Source: Schauerella fraxinea (lineage in GTDB: Bacteria; Pseudomonadota; Gammaproteobacteria; Burkholderiales; Burkholderiaceae_B). Taken from it: a stretch of 64,000 bases of DNA. Each line of letters starts with the position of its first letter. The stretch's first letter is position 1. A model generated the notes under the pieces. It made no database searches and was not told where the DNA came from. It was given only the letters and a program-made list of their open reading frames with translations. The stretch lies in assembly GCA_030849965.1 (NCBI GenBank), contig JAVDKL010000001.1:434001-498000 (forward strand). Direction: 5' to 3'. This document shows, one piece after another, positions 42,001 through 50,856 of this stretch. The position numbers and the translations under genes were made by a program.

Positions 42001-43143
42001 ATGGCCGCTCAATTAGCTGAGAGAAGCTTTCCCAAAATCACCGAAAACGGTCTCGATGCCTTGCGGGAACGCATCGGCAAGAAAATCGACAACACCGCCG
42101 AACCCTGGTGCTACGAAGCCACGCGCGACAATATTCGCCATTATGCGCACGGCATCGGCGATGACAATCCCTTGTGGTGCGACCCGGCGTACGCGGCCAA
42201 AACCAAATACGGTGGCATCATCGCACTGCCCAGTTTTCTGTTTGCCACGGATCGCATCGTGTCGGGCTACGTGGGCGGATTGCCCGGTGTACACGCGATG
42301 TGGTCAGGTGCCGACTGGACGTGGCACAAGCCCGTGCATCGCAACGATGAAATCCGCACCGAGGCGTATCTGAAAGAACTCATCGAGCACGACACGCGCT
42401 TCGCCGGTCGTGCCGTTCAGCAGATTTATCACGTCGATTTTTTCAATCAGCAAGGCGATAAAGTCGCTGAAGCGGATAGCTGGTGCTTTCGCACCGAGCG
42501 CGATCATGCCCGCGAGCAGGGCACCAAATACAAGGAAGTGCGCGCCAAGGCGCCGCGCCGGTATTCGAAAGAGGAAATCGCCGAGGCGTACAACCTGTAC
42601 CGCAACGAAGAAGTGCGCGGTGCCACCCCGCGCTATTGGGAAGACGTGAAAGAAGGCGAGGCGCTGCCCGTGATGTTCAAGGGGCCGATGACCGTCACCG
42701 GCTTCATCGCCTACGCGCAAGGGTGGGGCGGCCTCTACATCCGTGCCAACAAGCTCGCCTGGAAACTGATCGACGCGCACCCGGGCGTGGGCATCACCAA
42801 TCGTTTCGGCATCCCCGATGTACCCGAACGCGTGCACTGGGAGGAGGATTTCGCACTGGAGGTGGGTGCCCCCGGTGCCTACGACTACGGGCCGGAGCGT
42901 ACGTCGTGGCTCACCCATCACCTCACCAACTGGATGGGGGATGACGGCTTTTTGCGCCGCGCCAGTTGCAAGATTCGCCGCCATAATCCCGAAGGCGACA
43001 TGCTGTTCATCAAAGGGCACGTCAAGCGCAAATACATCGAAGACGGCAAGCACCTGGTCGAGATCGAGCAGGAGGCCCGCAATCAGGACGACGAACTCTC
43101 GGTGCTGGGTTCCGGCGTGGTCGAGTTGCCCAGCCGAGGCTAG
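42001..43143 (+). CDS. MaoC-like double-hotdog acyl dehydratase
   Basis: This 380-residue protein has two hotdog-type domains (about residues 15-165 and 205-375) of the FAS1-dehydratase/MaoC group. The N-terminal half has ATRDNIRHYAHGIGDDNPLW near residue 40 and KYGGIIALPSFLFA near 69. It probably hydrates or dehydrates an enoyl-CoA intermediate. GGAGACA precedes the ATG. Neighbours are an acyl-CoA ligase and a CoA-transferase. No acyl-CoA dehydrogenase is present, which suggests the substrate is already unsaturated or hydroxylated. Confidence 0.82.
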   Translation: MAAQLAERSFPKITENGLDALRERIGKKIDNTAEPWCYEATRDNIRHYAHGIGDDNPLWCDPAYAAKTKYGGIIALPSFLFATDRIVSGYVGGLPGVHAMWSGADWTWHKPVHRNDEIRTEAYLKELIEHDTRFAGRAVQQIYHVDFFNQQGDKVAEADSWCFRTERDHAREQGTKYKEVRAKAPRRYSKEEIAEAYNLYRNEEVRGATPRYWEDVKEGEALPVMFKGPMTVTGFIAYAQGWGGLYIRANKLAWKLIDAHPGVGITNRFGIPDVPERVHWEEDFALEVGAPGAYDYGPERTSWLTHHLTNWMGDDGFLRRASCKIRRHNPEGDMLFIKGHVKRKYIEDGKHLVEIEQEARNQDDELSVLGSGVVELPSRG

Positions 43144-43155
43144 GGTGCGGCAGGT

Positions 43156-43183
43156 CTGCGGCGGCCCTCGATGGCCGCCGCAG
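43156..43183 (+). promoter_or_regulatory. Hairpin between the hydratase and CoA-transferase genes
   Basis: An 11-bp perfect stem (CTGCGGCGGCC at 43156, GGCCGCCGCAG at 43173) has a 6-base loop starting 13 bases after the maoC-like stop, before GGAGACA of the next gene. There is no U-tract on the plus strand. It may set relative expression or mRNA stability. Confidence 0.5.
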
Positions 43184-43212
43184 TAAAAAAGGTGGAGACA
43201 GGAGAGTGAGTC

Positions 43213-44412
43213 ATGAGTGGAGCGCTGAGCGGCATCCGTGTCGTTGACCTATCGCGTATTCTCGCCGGCCCGATGTGCGCGCAAATCCTTGCGGATCATG
43301 GTGCGGACGTCATCAAGATCGAGCCCCCTACCGGTGACGACACGCGCACGCTCGGCCCCCCGTTCAATGCCAATGGCGATGCGGCGTATTTTTCCGCCAT
43401 CAATCGCGGCAAGGATTGCATCACGATCGATCTGGCGTCACCCGCCGGTCGCGAGATCCTGTATCGCTTGCTGGATCGCGCCGATGTCCTGATCGAAAAC
43501 TTCCTGCCCGGCACGCTCGAGAAATGGGGCATCGCCAGCGACGGCTGGTTGGCGCGCCGGTTTCCCCGTCTGATCCATTGCAGCATCAGCGGGTTTGGCG
43601 CCGATGGCCCATTGGGCGGCATGCCGGGGTATGACGCGGTGCTGCAAGCGATGTGCGGCATCATGAGCGTCAATGGCGAAAAGGCCAGCGGGCCCACCCG
43701 CGTGGGCATCCCCGTGGTGGATCACCTCACTGCCTACACGGCGATCAGCGGCATTCTGATGGCGCTGCATCAGCGCCACGCCACCGGCCGCGGGCAGTTC
43801 GTCGAGGCCACATTGTTCGATGCCGCGCTGAGTTTGCTCGTGCCGCATGCGGCCAATTACTTCGAGTCCGGAAAAGAACCGGGCCTCACCGGTAGTGCCC
43901 ATCCCAATATCTCGCCCTACGACCGCTATCGTTGCGGCGACGGCGAGGTGTTTTTGGGAATCATGAACAAGCCGCAGTTCGACAAGTTTTGCGCGGTGGT
44001 GTCCCGTCCCGATCTGGCCGCCAACGCCCAGTACACCACCAACGCCTTGCGTATCCAGCATCGCGACGCATTACGGGGCGAGATCGAAAGTGCGCTCTCG
44101 GGGTGGACGCGCGCCGCGTTGTGTGACCGCTTGATGCACGTTGGCGTTCCCGTGGGCCCCATCAATTCGGTGTCCGAAGCCTTCGCGCAACCGCATGCCG
44201 TGCATCGGGGCATGGCGGTAGATCGGCCCGGTTATCGCGGCGTCGGTCTGCCGATTCGTTTACACCAAAGCCCTGGTACGCCAGGAAAAAATCCTTCGTC
44301 CTTCAATGCCGATGCTGCACGCGTGCTGAAAGATGCAGGCTACTCACAAGAAGACGTTCAACACTTTCTGGCCGATGGCGTGATCTTGAACAGGGATACG
44401 CAAACCGGCTGA
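43213..44412 (+). CDS. CaiB/BaiF family III CoA-transferase
   Basis: This 399-residue protein transfers CoA between carboxylic acids. The N terminus LSGIRVVDLSRILAGPMCAQIL is typical, and the catalytic aspartate is Asp 141 in GMPGYDAVLQAM, equal to the acyl-anhydride residue of formyl-CoA transferase. KIEPPTGDDTR near residue 35 is the CoA-binding loop. It follows the hydratase in the operon and probably recycles CoA to the next acid. Confidence 0.88.
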   Translation: MSGALSGIRVVDLSRILAGPMCAQILADHGADVIKIEPPTGDDTRTLGPPFNANGDAAYFSAINRGKDCITIDLASPAGREILYRLLDRADVLIENFLPGTLEKWGIASDGWLARRFPRLIHCSISGFGADGPLGGMPGYDAVLQAMCGIMSVNGEKASGPTRVGIPVVDHLTAYTAISGILMALHQRHATGRGQFVEATLFDAALSLLVPHAANYFESGKEPGLTGSAHPNISPYDRYRCGDGEVFLGIMNKPQFDKFCAVVSRPDLAANAQYTTNALRIQHRDALRGEIESALSGWTRAALCDRLMHVGVPVGPINSVSEAFAQPHAVHRGMAVDRPGYRGVGLPIRLHQSPGTPGKNPSSFNADAARVLKDAGYSQEDVQHFLADGVILNRDTQTG

Positions 44413-44444
44413 TTGTTTTGAGAAAAAAAACGAAGGAGACATCC

Positions 44445-45407
44445 ATGAAGACGTTGTGCAAGCTGGTCATCACGCTGCTGCTGTTAACCGGATACGGCTA
44501 TGTGTCGGCACAAGGCTATCCCGATCACGCGATCAAGATCATCGTGCCGTATCAGGCGGGGCAGGGCACCGACGTGGCCACGCGCTATATCGCCGATCAG
44601 TTGGGCCACGCGCTCAAGCAAAGCGTTTATGTGGAAAACAAGGCCGGTGCGGCCGGCAACATCGGTACCGCCGAGGCATCGCGCGCAACGGGCGACGGCT
44701 ATACCTTGGTGATGGGCACCAACGGCACCCATGTCCTCAATCAATTTCTCTACAACTCGGTGGGCTACGATCCCGCCAAGGATTTCGAACCCATCATTCT
44801 CGTGAGCACCTTTCCCATGGTGCTGCTGGCCAACCCCAATGCCAAGCTCACGACGCTTCAAGAGGTGTTTGCCGCCGCCTCAAAGGGCACGAAGGGCTCC
44901 GAGATTGCCATGCCCAGCACTACGGCACGCCTGGTGTTGGAGCTCATGAAGGAACGCGGCGAGGTGCCGCTTTTCGGGGTGCCGTACAAGGGCAGCAGCA
45001 CGGCCGCTACAGACGTGATCGGCGGGCAGTTGCCGCTCTTGATCGATACGGTGAGTGCGGCGCGCTCTTTCGTGGAGAGCAACAAGCTACGCGCAATCGC
45101 CGTGACCTCCAAGCAACCGTCGGCGTTGTTGCCCAACGTGCCTACGGTTGCCGCTCAAGGCCTGGCCGATTTCGAAGTGATCGCCTGGAACGGCTTGTAC
45201 GCGCCGAAGGGCACGCCGCCCGCCGTCATTCAAAAGCTCAACGCCGAGATCGCCAAGATTCTTGCGCGTGAGGACGTGCAAAAGCGTCTGCTTGAACTGG
45301 GGCACGAACCCGCCGGCGGCAGCGCCGCCAAACTGGGCAACTTTGCAGCGTCCGAACGCACGAAGTGGGCGCCGTTGATCGAGCGCGCGGGTATCAAAGC
45401 TGAATAA
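44445..45407 (+). CDS. Bug-family (TctC-like) substrate-binding protein 3
   Basis: This 320-residue periplasmic binding protein has a signal peptide (to about residue 23, VSAQ) and the Bug motifs IKIIVPYQAGQGTD, YVENKAGAAGNIGT, TGDGYTLVMG and GVPYKGSSTAATD. GGAGACA precedes the ATG. It completes the acyl-CoA operon, so its ligand is likely the acid used by the ligase. It is convergent with the YheO-type regulator gene, with only 3 bases between them. Confidence 0.87.
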   Translation: MKTLCKLVITLLLLTGYGYVSAQGYPDHAIKIIVPYQAGQGTDVATRYIADQLGHALKQSVYVENKAGAAGNIGTAEASRATGDGYTLVMGTNGTHVLNQFLYNSVGYDPAKDFEPIILVSTFPMVLLANPNAKLTTLQEVFAAASKGTKGSEIAMPSTTARLVLELMKERGEVPLFGVPYKGSSTAATDVIGGQLPLLIDTVSAARSFVESNKLRAIAVTSKQPSALLPNVPTVAAQGLADFEVIAWNGLYAPKGTPPAVIQKLNAEIAKILAREDVQKRLLELGHEPAGGSAAKLGNFAASERTKWAPLIERAGIKAE

Positions 45408-45410
45408 TTG

Positions 45411-46043
45411 CTATCGCACGTAGCTGTACACCGTCGCGCGCGAGACGCCCATGTGCGCGGCGGCGATTTCCATCCCGCGACGAATGTCCAGGTATCCCGC
45501 TTTCTTCAACTCCTGCACGAGTTGCTTGCGCTCGGCGGGCTTTAACGCCCGCGCCGTGGTGGCACGCGCTGCAGCAAACGCATCCACCTGATCGCGGATC
45601 CGGTCTGAATTGCTCGCATCCAACGTCTCGTGCACATCCTTGTTCTGCACTTGCGAAAATTGTGTGAGCGCCGCCTGGAAGCTATTGAACAGCGTCAGGT
45701 CTACGTTCAAACACAACGCCGCCACATACTCGCCATCCTCATTCTTGATGCCGATGGATGTGCTTTTCACCTGGCGGCCATCGGCAAACTGATTGGCGTA
45801 ATTGGGAATCACCGCCGGGTAGTCCGGGTCCTGGATGCGCGCCAGACCAAGCTCCGTAACGGATTGCCCCACACTGCGCCCGCTCAGGTTGTTTTCGATG
45901 AAGTAAATCGCGTTCTTGGGATGGCTCAGGTCGTGAACCACCACCTCGCAAAACGGCGCGAATGTCTGCCCCAGCCCCTCGGCAATCGTTTGCAACTCAC
46001 TCAACAGCAGCGAATTGGACGGTTTTTTCGATGTGTTTTTCAT
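45411..46043 (-). CDS. YheO-type PAS/HTH transcriptional regulator
   Basis: This 210-residue protein combines an N-terminal PAS-like domain (residues 15-130, with HDLSHPKNAIYFIENNLSGR near 37) and a C-terminal helix-turn-helix (ERKQLVQELKKAGYLDIRRG, MGVSRATVYSYVR). It matches the YheO/DauR type, which senses amino acids such as D-arginine in some species. It is divergent from the ornithine-cyclodeaminase-like gene. The ATG lies 7 bases after a TATATT -10 box, implying a leaderless message. Confidence 0.88.
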   Translation of the reverse strand: MKNTSKKPSNSLLLSELQTIAEGLGQTFAPFCEVVVHDLSHPKNAIYFIENNLSGRSVGQSVTELGLARIQDPDYPAVIPNYANQFADGRQVKSTSIGIKNEDGEYVAALCLNVDLTLFNSFQAALTQFSQVQNKDVHETLDASNSDRIRDQVDAFAAARATTARALKPAERKQLVQELKKAGYLDIRRGMEIAAAHMGVSRATVYSYVR

Positions 46044-46164
46044 ATCGGAAATATACCTTCGTTACGCCGCAAATTGGACGATTTGTCCAGAAGTCGCGTC
46101 GATAAGGGTAAATCCGGACGGCTTTAGCTTAGACAATTTGTCCTGAGCTGGATATATTGTCTGC
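46044..46164. promoter_or_regulatory. Divergent promoters with paired operators
   Basis: Two matching sites lie here: TGGACGATTTGTCCA at 46075-46089 and TAGACAATTTGTCCT at 46130-46144, both GAC-N5-GTC with the same ATTT centre. The first covers the -35 region of the minus-strand regulator and the second overlaps the -35 of the plus-strand gene (TTAGAC, 18-base spacer, TATATT at 46153). On each strand TATATT is followed by six bases and then the ATG, so both messages should start at the start codon. Confidence 0.6.
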
Positions 46165-47184
46165 ATGACGACGATTTCTCTCCCCACCGAAACAACGCCT
46201 GCGAAGGCCACGCCTCACGTGTCGAACACGTTATTGCTCATTCCTGCGCCAGACGTGCTGGCGCTGCTGGACCGGCAAGCCACGATCGACGTCGTGCGTC
46301 AGGCGTTCGTCCAGCACAGCGCCGGCACCGGCCGCGTTTTTCCGATGATTCGGGAGTCGGTGGGCACCAACGCGGTATTCGGCATCAAGGCGGGCGACAT
46401 CGCCATGCACAATGTGCTGGGCTTCAAGGCGGCCGGCTTCTGGCCCGCCAACGCTGCACTGGCACGCGGCGCCCATCAGGCCACCATCATGCTGTTCGAT
46501 CCTGCCACCGGGCGCCCGGTGTGTCTGCTCGACGGCAATCATGTCACCACGCTACGCACAGGCGCGGCCGGCGCCATTGGCATCGAACTGTTTGCGCGTC
46601 GGGATATCGAGCGCGTGTGCCTTTTCGGCACTGGCGTTCAGGCGCAAATCCACCTCGAGTATGCGTTGCAGGTACGCCCCTCATTGACGTCGGTTACCTA
46701 CATCACCCCGTCTGGCCAGCCCGACGCTGCCTTCGAAGCCGCCAATACGCACCGCTGCCGCATTCATCATGATGCGGATGCGGACCGTGCCGTGGGCCAG
46801 GCCGATCTGGTGATTACGGCCACGCCCAGCCGCAAGCCGCTTTTCTCCAACGCGGCGGTGCAGGCCGGCACGCATATCAACGCCGTGGGGGCTGACACGG
46901 TCGGCAAACGCGAGCTGCCTGAGGGCTTGCTGACGCGCGCCAGCCTATTCGTGGACGATGCACGCCAATCGTCGTCTGTGGGGGAAGGGCAGTGGGCCCC
47001 GGCGTGCCCGGCCACCGAGATCGGTGCCGTCATCCAGGCCGACGCCCCATATCAGCGCGCGGCCGACGCCGTCACGATCTTCGACATGACCGGCCTGGCG
47101 CTTCAGGATCTCGTCGTGGCGCAGATGTTGTTCGATCGCGCCCGTGCAACCCAACGCGGCATGGAGATCGTCTGGCCCTGGTGA
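46165..47184 (+). CDS. Ornithine cyclodeaminase / mu-crystallin family enzyme
   Basis: This 339-residue NAD(P)-dependent enzyme of the ornithine cyclodeaminase family (includes ketimine reductases and N-alkyl amino acid synthases) has ILLPAPDVLALLD near residue 25, FGIKAGDI near 72, LLDGNHVTTLRTGAAGA near 118 and a Rossmann glycine motif VCLFGTGVQAQ near 151. Its promoter geometry predicts a leaderless mRNA. It starts a five-gene run: this enzyme, a PLP enzyme, M20 amidohydrolase, Bug and M81 protein. An amino acid or imine is the likely substrate. Confidence 0.82.
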   Translation: MTTISLPTETTPAKATPHVSNTLLLIPAPDVLALLDRQATIDVVRQAFVQHSAGTGRVFPMIRESVGTNAVFGIKAGDIAMHNVLGFKAAGFWPANAALARGAHQATIMLFDPATGRPVCLLDGNHVTTLRTGAAGAIGIELFARRDIERVCLFGTGVQAQIHLEYALQVRPSLTSVTYITPSGQPDAAFEAANTHRCRIHHDADADRAVGQADLVITATPSRKPLFSNAAVQAGTHINAVGADTVGKRELPEGLLTRASLFVDDARQSSSVGEGQWAPACPATEIGAVIQADAPYQRAADAVTIFDMTGLALQDLVVAQMLFDRARATQRGMEIVWPW

Positions 47185-47266
47185 GCCGCGCGTCAATACG
47201 CGCAGCACACCGCACACCAAGCCAAGCTCTCGATCCCTTACTTAATCAACCTCTTTCCGGACCGTC

Positions 47267-48409
47267 ATGACCCCGTCGCAAGCCCCTGTCTATATCGATC
47301 CGCACACCGGCAAAACCTATCCGCTATCGGATATACGGTGGCGCTCGGATGACAACCACCCCATGATGATCTCGCCGCTACCGGGCATCGGTCGCGACGA
47401 TATCGATACGCGTCAACGTTCGATTTGGCGATACCAGGCGGCCTTGCCCGCGCCGATCGGCAATGCGGTCAGCCTGGGAGAGGGGTGTACCCCGCTGGTC
47501 CAGCGCAACTGGGGCACAGCGCGACCTTACTTCAAACTCGAATGGTTCAACCCCACATGCAGCTTCAAGGATCGCGGCGCCGCAGTGATGGTGTCGTGGC
47601 TGCAGAGCCAAGGCGTGCCGAAGATTCTGGAAGACAGTTCGGGCAATGGCGGCGCAGCCATCGCCGCTTTGGGCGCCGCCGCCGGGATGAAGGTCAAGAT
47701 TCTGGCGCCGGCCTATACGCCTATCGCCAAGGTGGCGCAGATTCGCGCGTTCGGTGCCGAGGTTCAATTGGTGGAAGGGCCGCGCGAGGAGTCGGAGTAC
47801 GAAGCGATCCGGCAATCCGAGCAGATTTTCTACGCCAGCCACAACTGGCATCCGTTTTTCCTGCAAGGCACGAAATCGCTCGCCTACGAAATATGGGAAG
47901 ACCTGAATTTCGAAGCACCCGATAACGTGATCATTCCCACCGGCGCGGGCAGCAATGTGCTGGGCTGCTATATCGGCTTCAACGAGCTGCTGGCCGCCGG
48001 TCAGATCAAGAAACTCCCGCGCTTGTTCGTGGCGCAACCGCTCAATTGCTCGCCCATCGATGCCTGCTTCACGGCCGGCGTCGATACGCTCACCGATCGC
48101 GAGGTGAAACCCACGATCGCCGAAGGCACGGCCATCAAGCGGCCAGTACGGTTGATGGAAAATCTGAAAGCGATCCGTGAGACCAATGGCCAGACGGTGG
48201 CACTCACCGAAGATCAGATTCGCGACGCCGTGCGAAAAATGGCGGCGATGGGCTTGTATGTGGAGCCGACGTGCGCGTCCGCGGCCGCTGCCATCGACGT
48301 GCTGATCGCGCGCGGGGCGATCCAGTCCACAGACACGACCGTTGCCATCATGACCGGCACGGGTCTGAAATCCACGCAGTTCATGACGGAATTGTTCGGA
48401 CAGCCGTAA
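47267..48409 (+). CDS. Threonine-synthase-like PLP enzyme
   Basis: This 380-residue fold-type II PLP enzyme has the lysine that holds the cofactor in TCSFKDRGA (Lys 101), the phosphate-binding SSGNGGAAIAALGA near residue 126, and a final GTGLKSTQ. It resembles threonine synthases. The cluster context suggests a catabolic beta-elimination or replacement reaction rather than threonine synthesis, since no homoserine pathway genes are present. It starts 82 bases after the previous gene. Confidence 0.82.
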   Translation: MTPSQAPVYIDPHTGKTYPLSDIRWRSDDNHPMMISPLPGIGRDDIDTRQRSIWRYQAALPAPIGNAVSLGEGCTPLVQRNWGTARPYFKLEWFNPTCSFKDRGAAVMVSWLQSQGVPKILEDSSGNGGAAIAALGAAAGMKVKILAPAYTPIAKVAQIRAFGAEVQLVEGPREESEYEAIRQSEQIFYASHNWHPFFLQGTKSLAYEIWEDLNFEAPDNVIIPTGAGSNVLGCYIGFNELLAAGQIKKLPRLFVAQPLNCSPIDACFTAGVDTLTDREVKPTIAEGTAIKRPVRLMENLKAIRETNGQTVALTEDQIRDAVRKMAAMGLYVEPTCASAAAAIDVLIARGAIQSTDTTVAIMTGTGLKSTQFMTELFGQP

Positions 48410-48437
48410 GGCTGCGTCGGCGCACAAGGAACCCCAG

Positions 48438-49637
48438 ATGAACGATTACCTGCAACGCGCGAACTGCGATCTCGATGACCTCGTCGCCATTCGCCGCGAT
48501 ATCCACGCCCACCCCGAATTGGGTTTCGAAGAAACCCGCACCGCAAAACTCGTGGCCGACAAGCTGCGCGAATGGGGAATCAAGATCGAAACCGGTGTGG
48601 GCAAACTGGGCGTGGTGGGCACCATTCGCGGCAAACGCGAAGGTGCCGGTGCCATCGGACTGCGCGCGGATATGGACGCGCTCGCCATGACCGAAACCAA
48701 TGCGCTGTCGCATGCCTCTACCCACAAGGGTGTCATGCACGCCTGCGGACATGACGGGCACACGACCATGCTGTTGGGCGCGGCACGCGCGCTGGCGCGC
48801 AATCCCGACTTCGCGGGCACGGTGCACGTGATTTTTCAGCCGGCCGAAGAAGGGCGGGGTGGGGCGCTGGCGATGCTTGAAGCCGATCTCTTCAACCGCT
48901 TTCCGTGCGATCGCATCTACGGGCTGCACTCCTATCCCACCATGCCGGTGGGTCAATTCGGCACGCGTCCCGAAGCCTTCATGGCCGCATCGGGAAGATG
49001 GCAGGTCACGTTTTCGGGTACCGGGGGCCACGGCGGGATGTCGCCGCATCTCGCGTCGGACATCACGGTGGCGCAAGCCAACTTCGTATTGGGCCTGCAA
49101 ACCATCGTCTCCCGCAACGTGCCGCCGGATCAAACGGCGATCATCAGCGTGGGCCATATCCAGGGCGGCGATCCGGAAGCCATGAATGTGATGCCCGCCA
49201 CCTTGAAGATCTCAGGCACGATGCGCGCCTTTAGTCCCGATGTGCAGCAGTTGCTCGGGCAGCGTATTACCGAGATGGCGCATGCCCATGCGGCCATTCA
49301 GGGCGCGACGGCAACCGTTAAATGCTGGTGGAACACGGCAGCGGTGATCAACGACGAGCACGTCACGCAAGCCGCGGTGCAAGCGGCCACACGGGTGGTC
49401 GGCCAGGGTGCCGTCGATGGCGACATGCACCAGCTCACCGCCGGCGAAGATTTTTCGTGGCTGATGCAGAAGCGGCCAGGGGCGTTCGTCTTCATCGGCA
49501 ACGGTGTGCGCGAGGGTGATGGCGGAGGCAACCTGCACATGCCCAATTACGACTTCAACGACGACGCCATTCCTTATGGCGTGGCGTATTGGCTTTCGGT
49601 TGTCGACGGCGAATTGGGCTCCGCCGCGAGTCGGTAG
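48438..49637 (+). CDS. M20 family amidohydrolase 2
   Basis: This 399-residue metallo-amidohydrolase has the same motifs as the gene at 30529: GLRADMDALAM near 74, HACGHDGHTT with Cys 103 and His 105, QPAEEGRGG near 134 and a GTGGHGGMSPH loop near 196. It belongs to the HipO/AbgB type, cleaving N-acyl amino acids or similar amides. It starts 28 bases after the PLP enzyme gene. Together they could release and process an amino acid from a conjugate. Confidence 0.85.
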   Translation: MNDYLQRANCDLDDLVAIRRDIHAHPELGFEETRTAKLVADKLREWGIKIETGVGKLGVVGTIRGKREGAGAIGLRADMDALAMTETNALSHASTHKGVMHACGHDGHTTMLLGAARALARNPDFAGTVHVIFQPAEEGRGGALAMLEADLFNRFPCDRIYGLHSYPTMPVGQFGTRPEAFMAASGRWQVTFSGTGGHGGMSPHLASDITVAQANFVLGLQTIVSRNVPPDQTAIISVGHIQGGDPEAMNVMPATLKISGTMRAFSPDVQQLLGQRITEMAHAHAAIQGATATVKCWWNTAAVINDEHVTQAAVQAATRVVGQGAVDGDMHQLTAGEDFSWLMQKRPGAFVFIGNGVREGDGGGNLHMPNYDFNDDAIPYGVAYWLSVVDGELGSAASR

Positions 49638-49846
49638 CCATCGTCGGAAGGCGATGCACCACAATGGTCAACGTTCGGTGCCATGTGCATCCGTGTCGAA
49701 TCAAGTACGTGTCGTACGCATCAAAAATCGTGAAGCAAGCGTTTCATGCATTGAATACCTGAACGATTAGAAATCAGGCGTTGGGACAGCGAGGCAGTCG
49801 GTCACTCAGTCAGTTGTGCTTCATAACATTCCATGGGGAAGTAAAC
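49638..49846. other. Intergenic region within the amidohydrolase cluster
   Basis: This 209-bp gap is longer than others in the cluster and may contain a separate promoter for the Bug and M81 genes. A short GTACG-TGT-CGTAC inverted repeat is at 49707. No gene was recognised here. Confidence 0.4.
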
Positions 49847-50854
49847 ATGTTCAACGCTCGATTCATTACCACCTTGCGCCGTACGCTGGCGCTCGCCACC
49901 GTTACGTCGGCCACCGCGCTCGTACCGCTCGCCGCGCACAGCGCCGAATCGACGTGGCCCGACAAGCCAGTAACCGTGATCGTGCCGTCGGCCGCGGGCG
50001 GCGGCGCCGATGTCTTGACCCGAATCGTCATCACGCATCTGGCACGCGCCACCAATCAAACCTTCGTGATCGAAAATCGTCCGGGCGCGGGCGGCGCGAT
50101 CGGCATGACGCAAATCAAACGCGCCGCGCCCGATGGCTATACCTTGGGCTACGGCAATCTGAATACACTCGCCGTCAACCCGTCGCTCTTCAACAAGCTT
50201 GCGTACGATCCCTCGAAGGACTTCGCTTTTATCGGGCCGATGTTCACACTGCCCAATCTATTGGTAGTGCGGGCGGACGCGCCTTATAAATCGGTCGCCG
50301 ACCTGATCGCTGCGGCCAAGGCCAAACCGGGCAAACTGTTCTGGGCGGCAGCCAATCTGGGCAGCAGCGGGCATATGGGCGGCGAGCTTTTCAAGCGCAT
50401 GGCGGATATCGATGCGTCGTACGTGCCGTATAACGGCGATCCCGCCTCACTTACCGATCTGGTCGGTGGCCAATTGGACTTTGCCATTACCAATGCGCCG
50501 ATTGCCTGGCCCCTGGTGCAAGCCGGCAAACTGCGCGCACTTGCCATCACGAGTTCAACGCGGGTGCCCCTGTTTCCCAATATCCCCACAATGGACGAAT
50601 CGGGGCTCAAGGGTTATGACAATGGCGCCTGGGGTGGTCTGATCTTCCCGGCCGGCACGCCGCAACCCATCGTCGACCGCGCCAGCGCCGTTCTGGAAAA
50701 AGTCATGAACTCCGACGGCGTGAAAGACGATCTGGCCAAAGCCTTCGCTACGCCGACACCCGGCACGCAGCCCGACTTCGTGCGCTTCGTCGCCGCCGAA
50801 CAAAAGAAGTGGGCCGACGTGATCGCCAGCGCCAATATCGAGAAGCAAAACTAA
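49847..50854 (+). CDS. Bug-family (TctC-like) substrate-binding protein 4
   Basis: This 335-residue periplasmic binding protein has a signal peptide (to about residue 33, AHSAE) and the motifs VTVIVPSAAGGGAD, VIENRPGAGGAIGM, RAAPDGYTLGYG and YVPYNGDPASLTD. The ATG at 49847 is used, with GGGGAAG upstream. It is followed two bases later by the M81 gene, so the ligand is probably related to that pathway. Confidence 0.87.
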   Translation: MFNARFITTLRRTLALATVTSATALVPLAAHSAESTWPDKPVTVIVPSAAGGGADVLTRIVITHLARATNQTFVIENRPGAGGAIGMTQIKRAAPDGYTLGYGNLNTLAVNPSLFNKLAYDPSKDFAFIGPMFTLPNLLVVRADAPYKSVADLIAAAKAKPGKLFWAAANLGSSGHMGGELFKRMADIDASYVPYNGDPASLTDLVGGQLDFAITNAPIAWPLVQAGKLRALAITSSTRVPLFPNIPTMDESGLKGYDNGAWGGLIFPAGTPQPIVDRASAVLEKVMNSDGVKDDLAKAFATPTPGTQPDFVRFVAAEQKKWADVIASANIEKQN

Positions 50855-50856
50855 CC

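Noticed and set aside
46165-48409. Diaminopropionate synthesis pair like SbnA/SbnB
   Set aside because: The PLP enzyme resembles threonine synthase rather than cysteine-synthase-like SbnA, and no siderophore genes are near.
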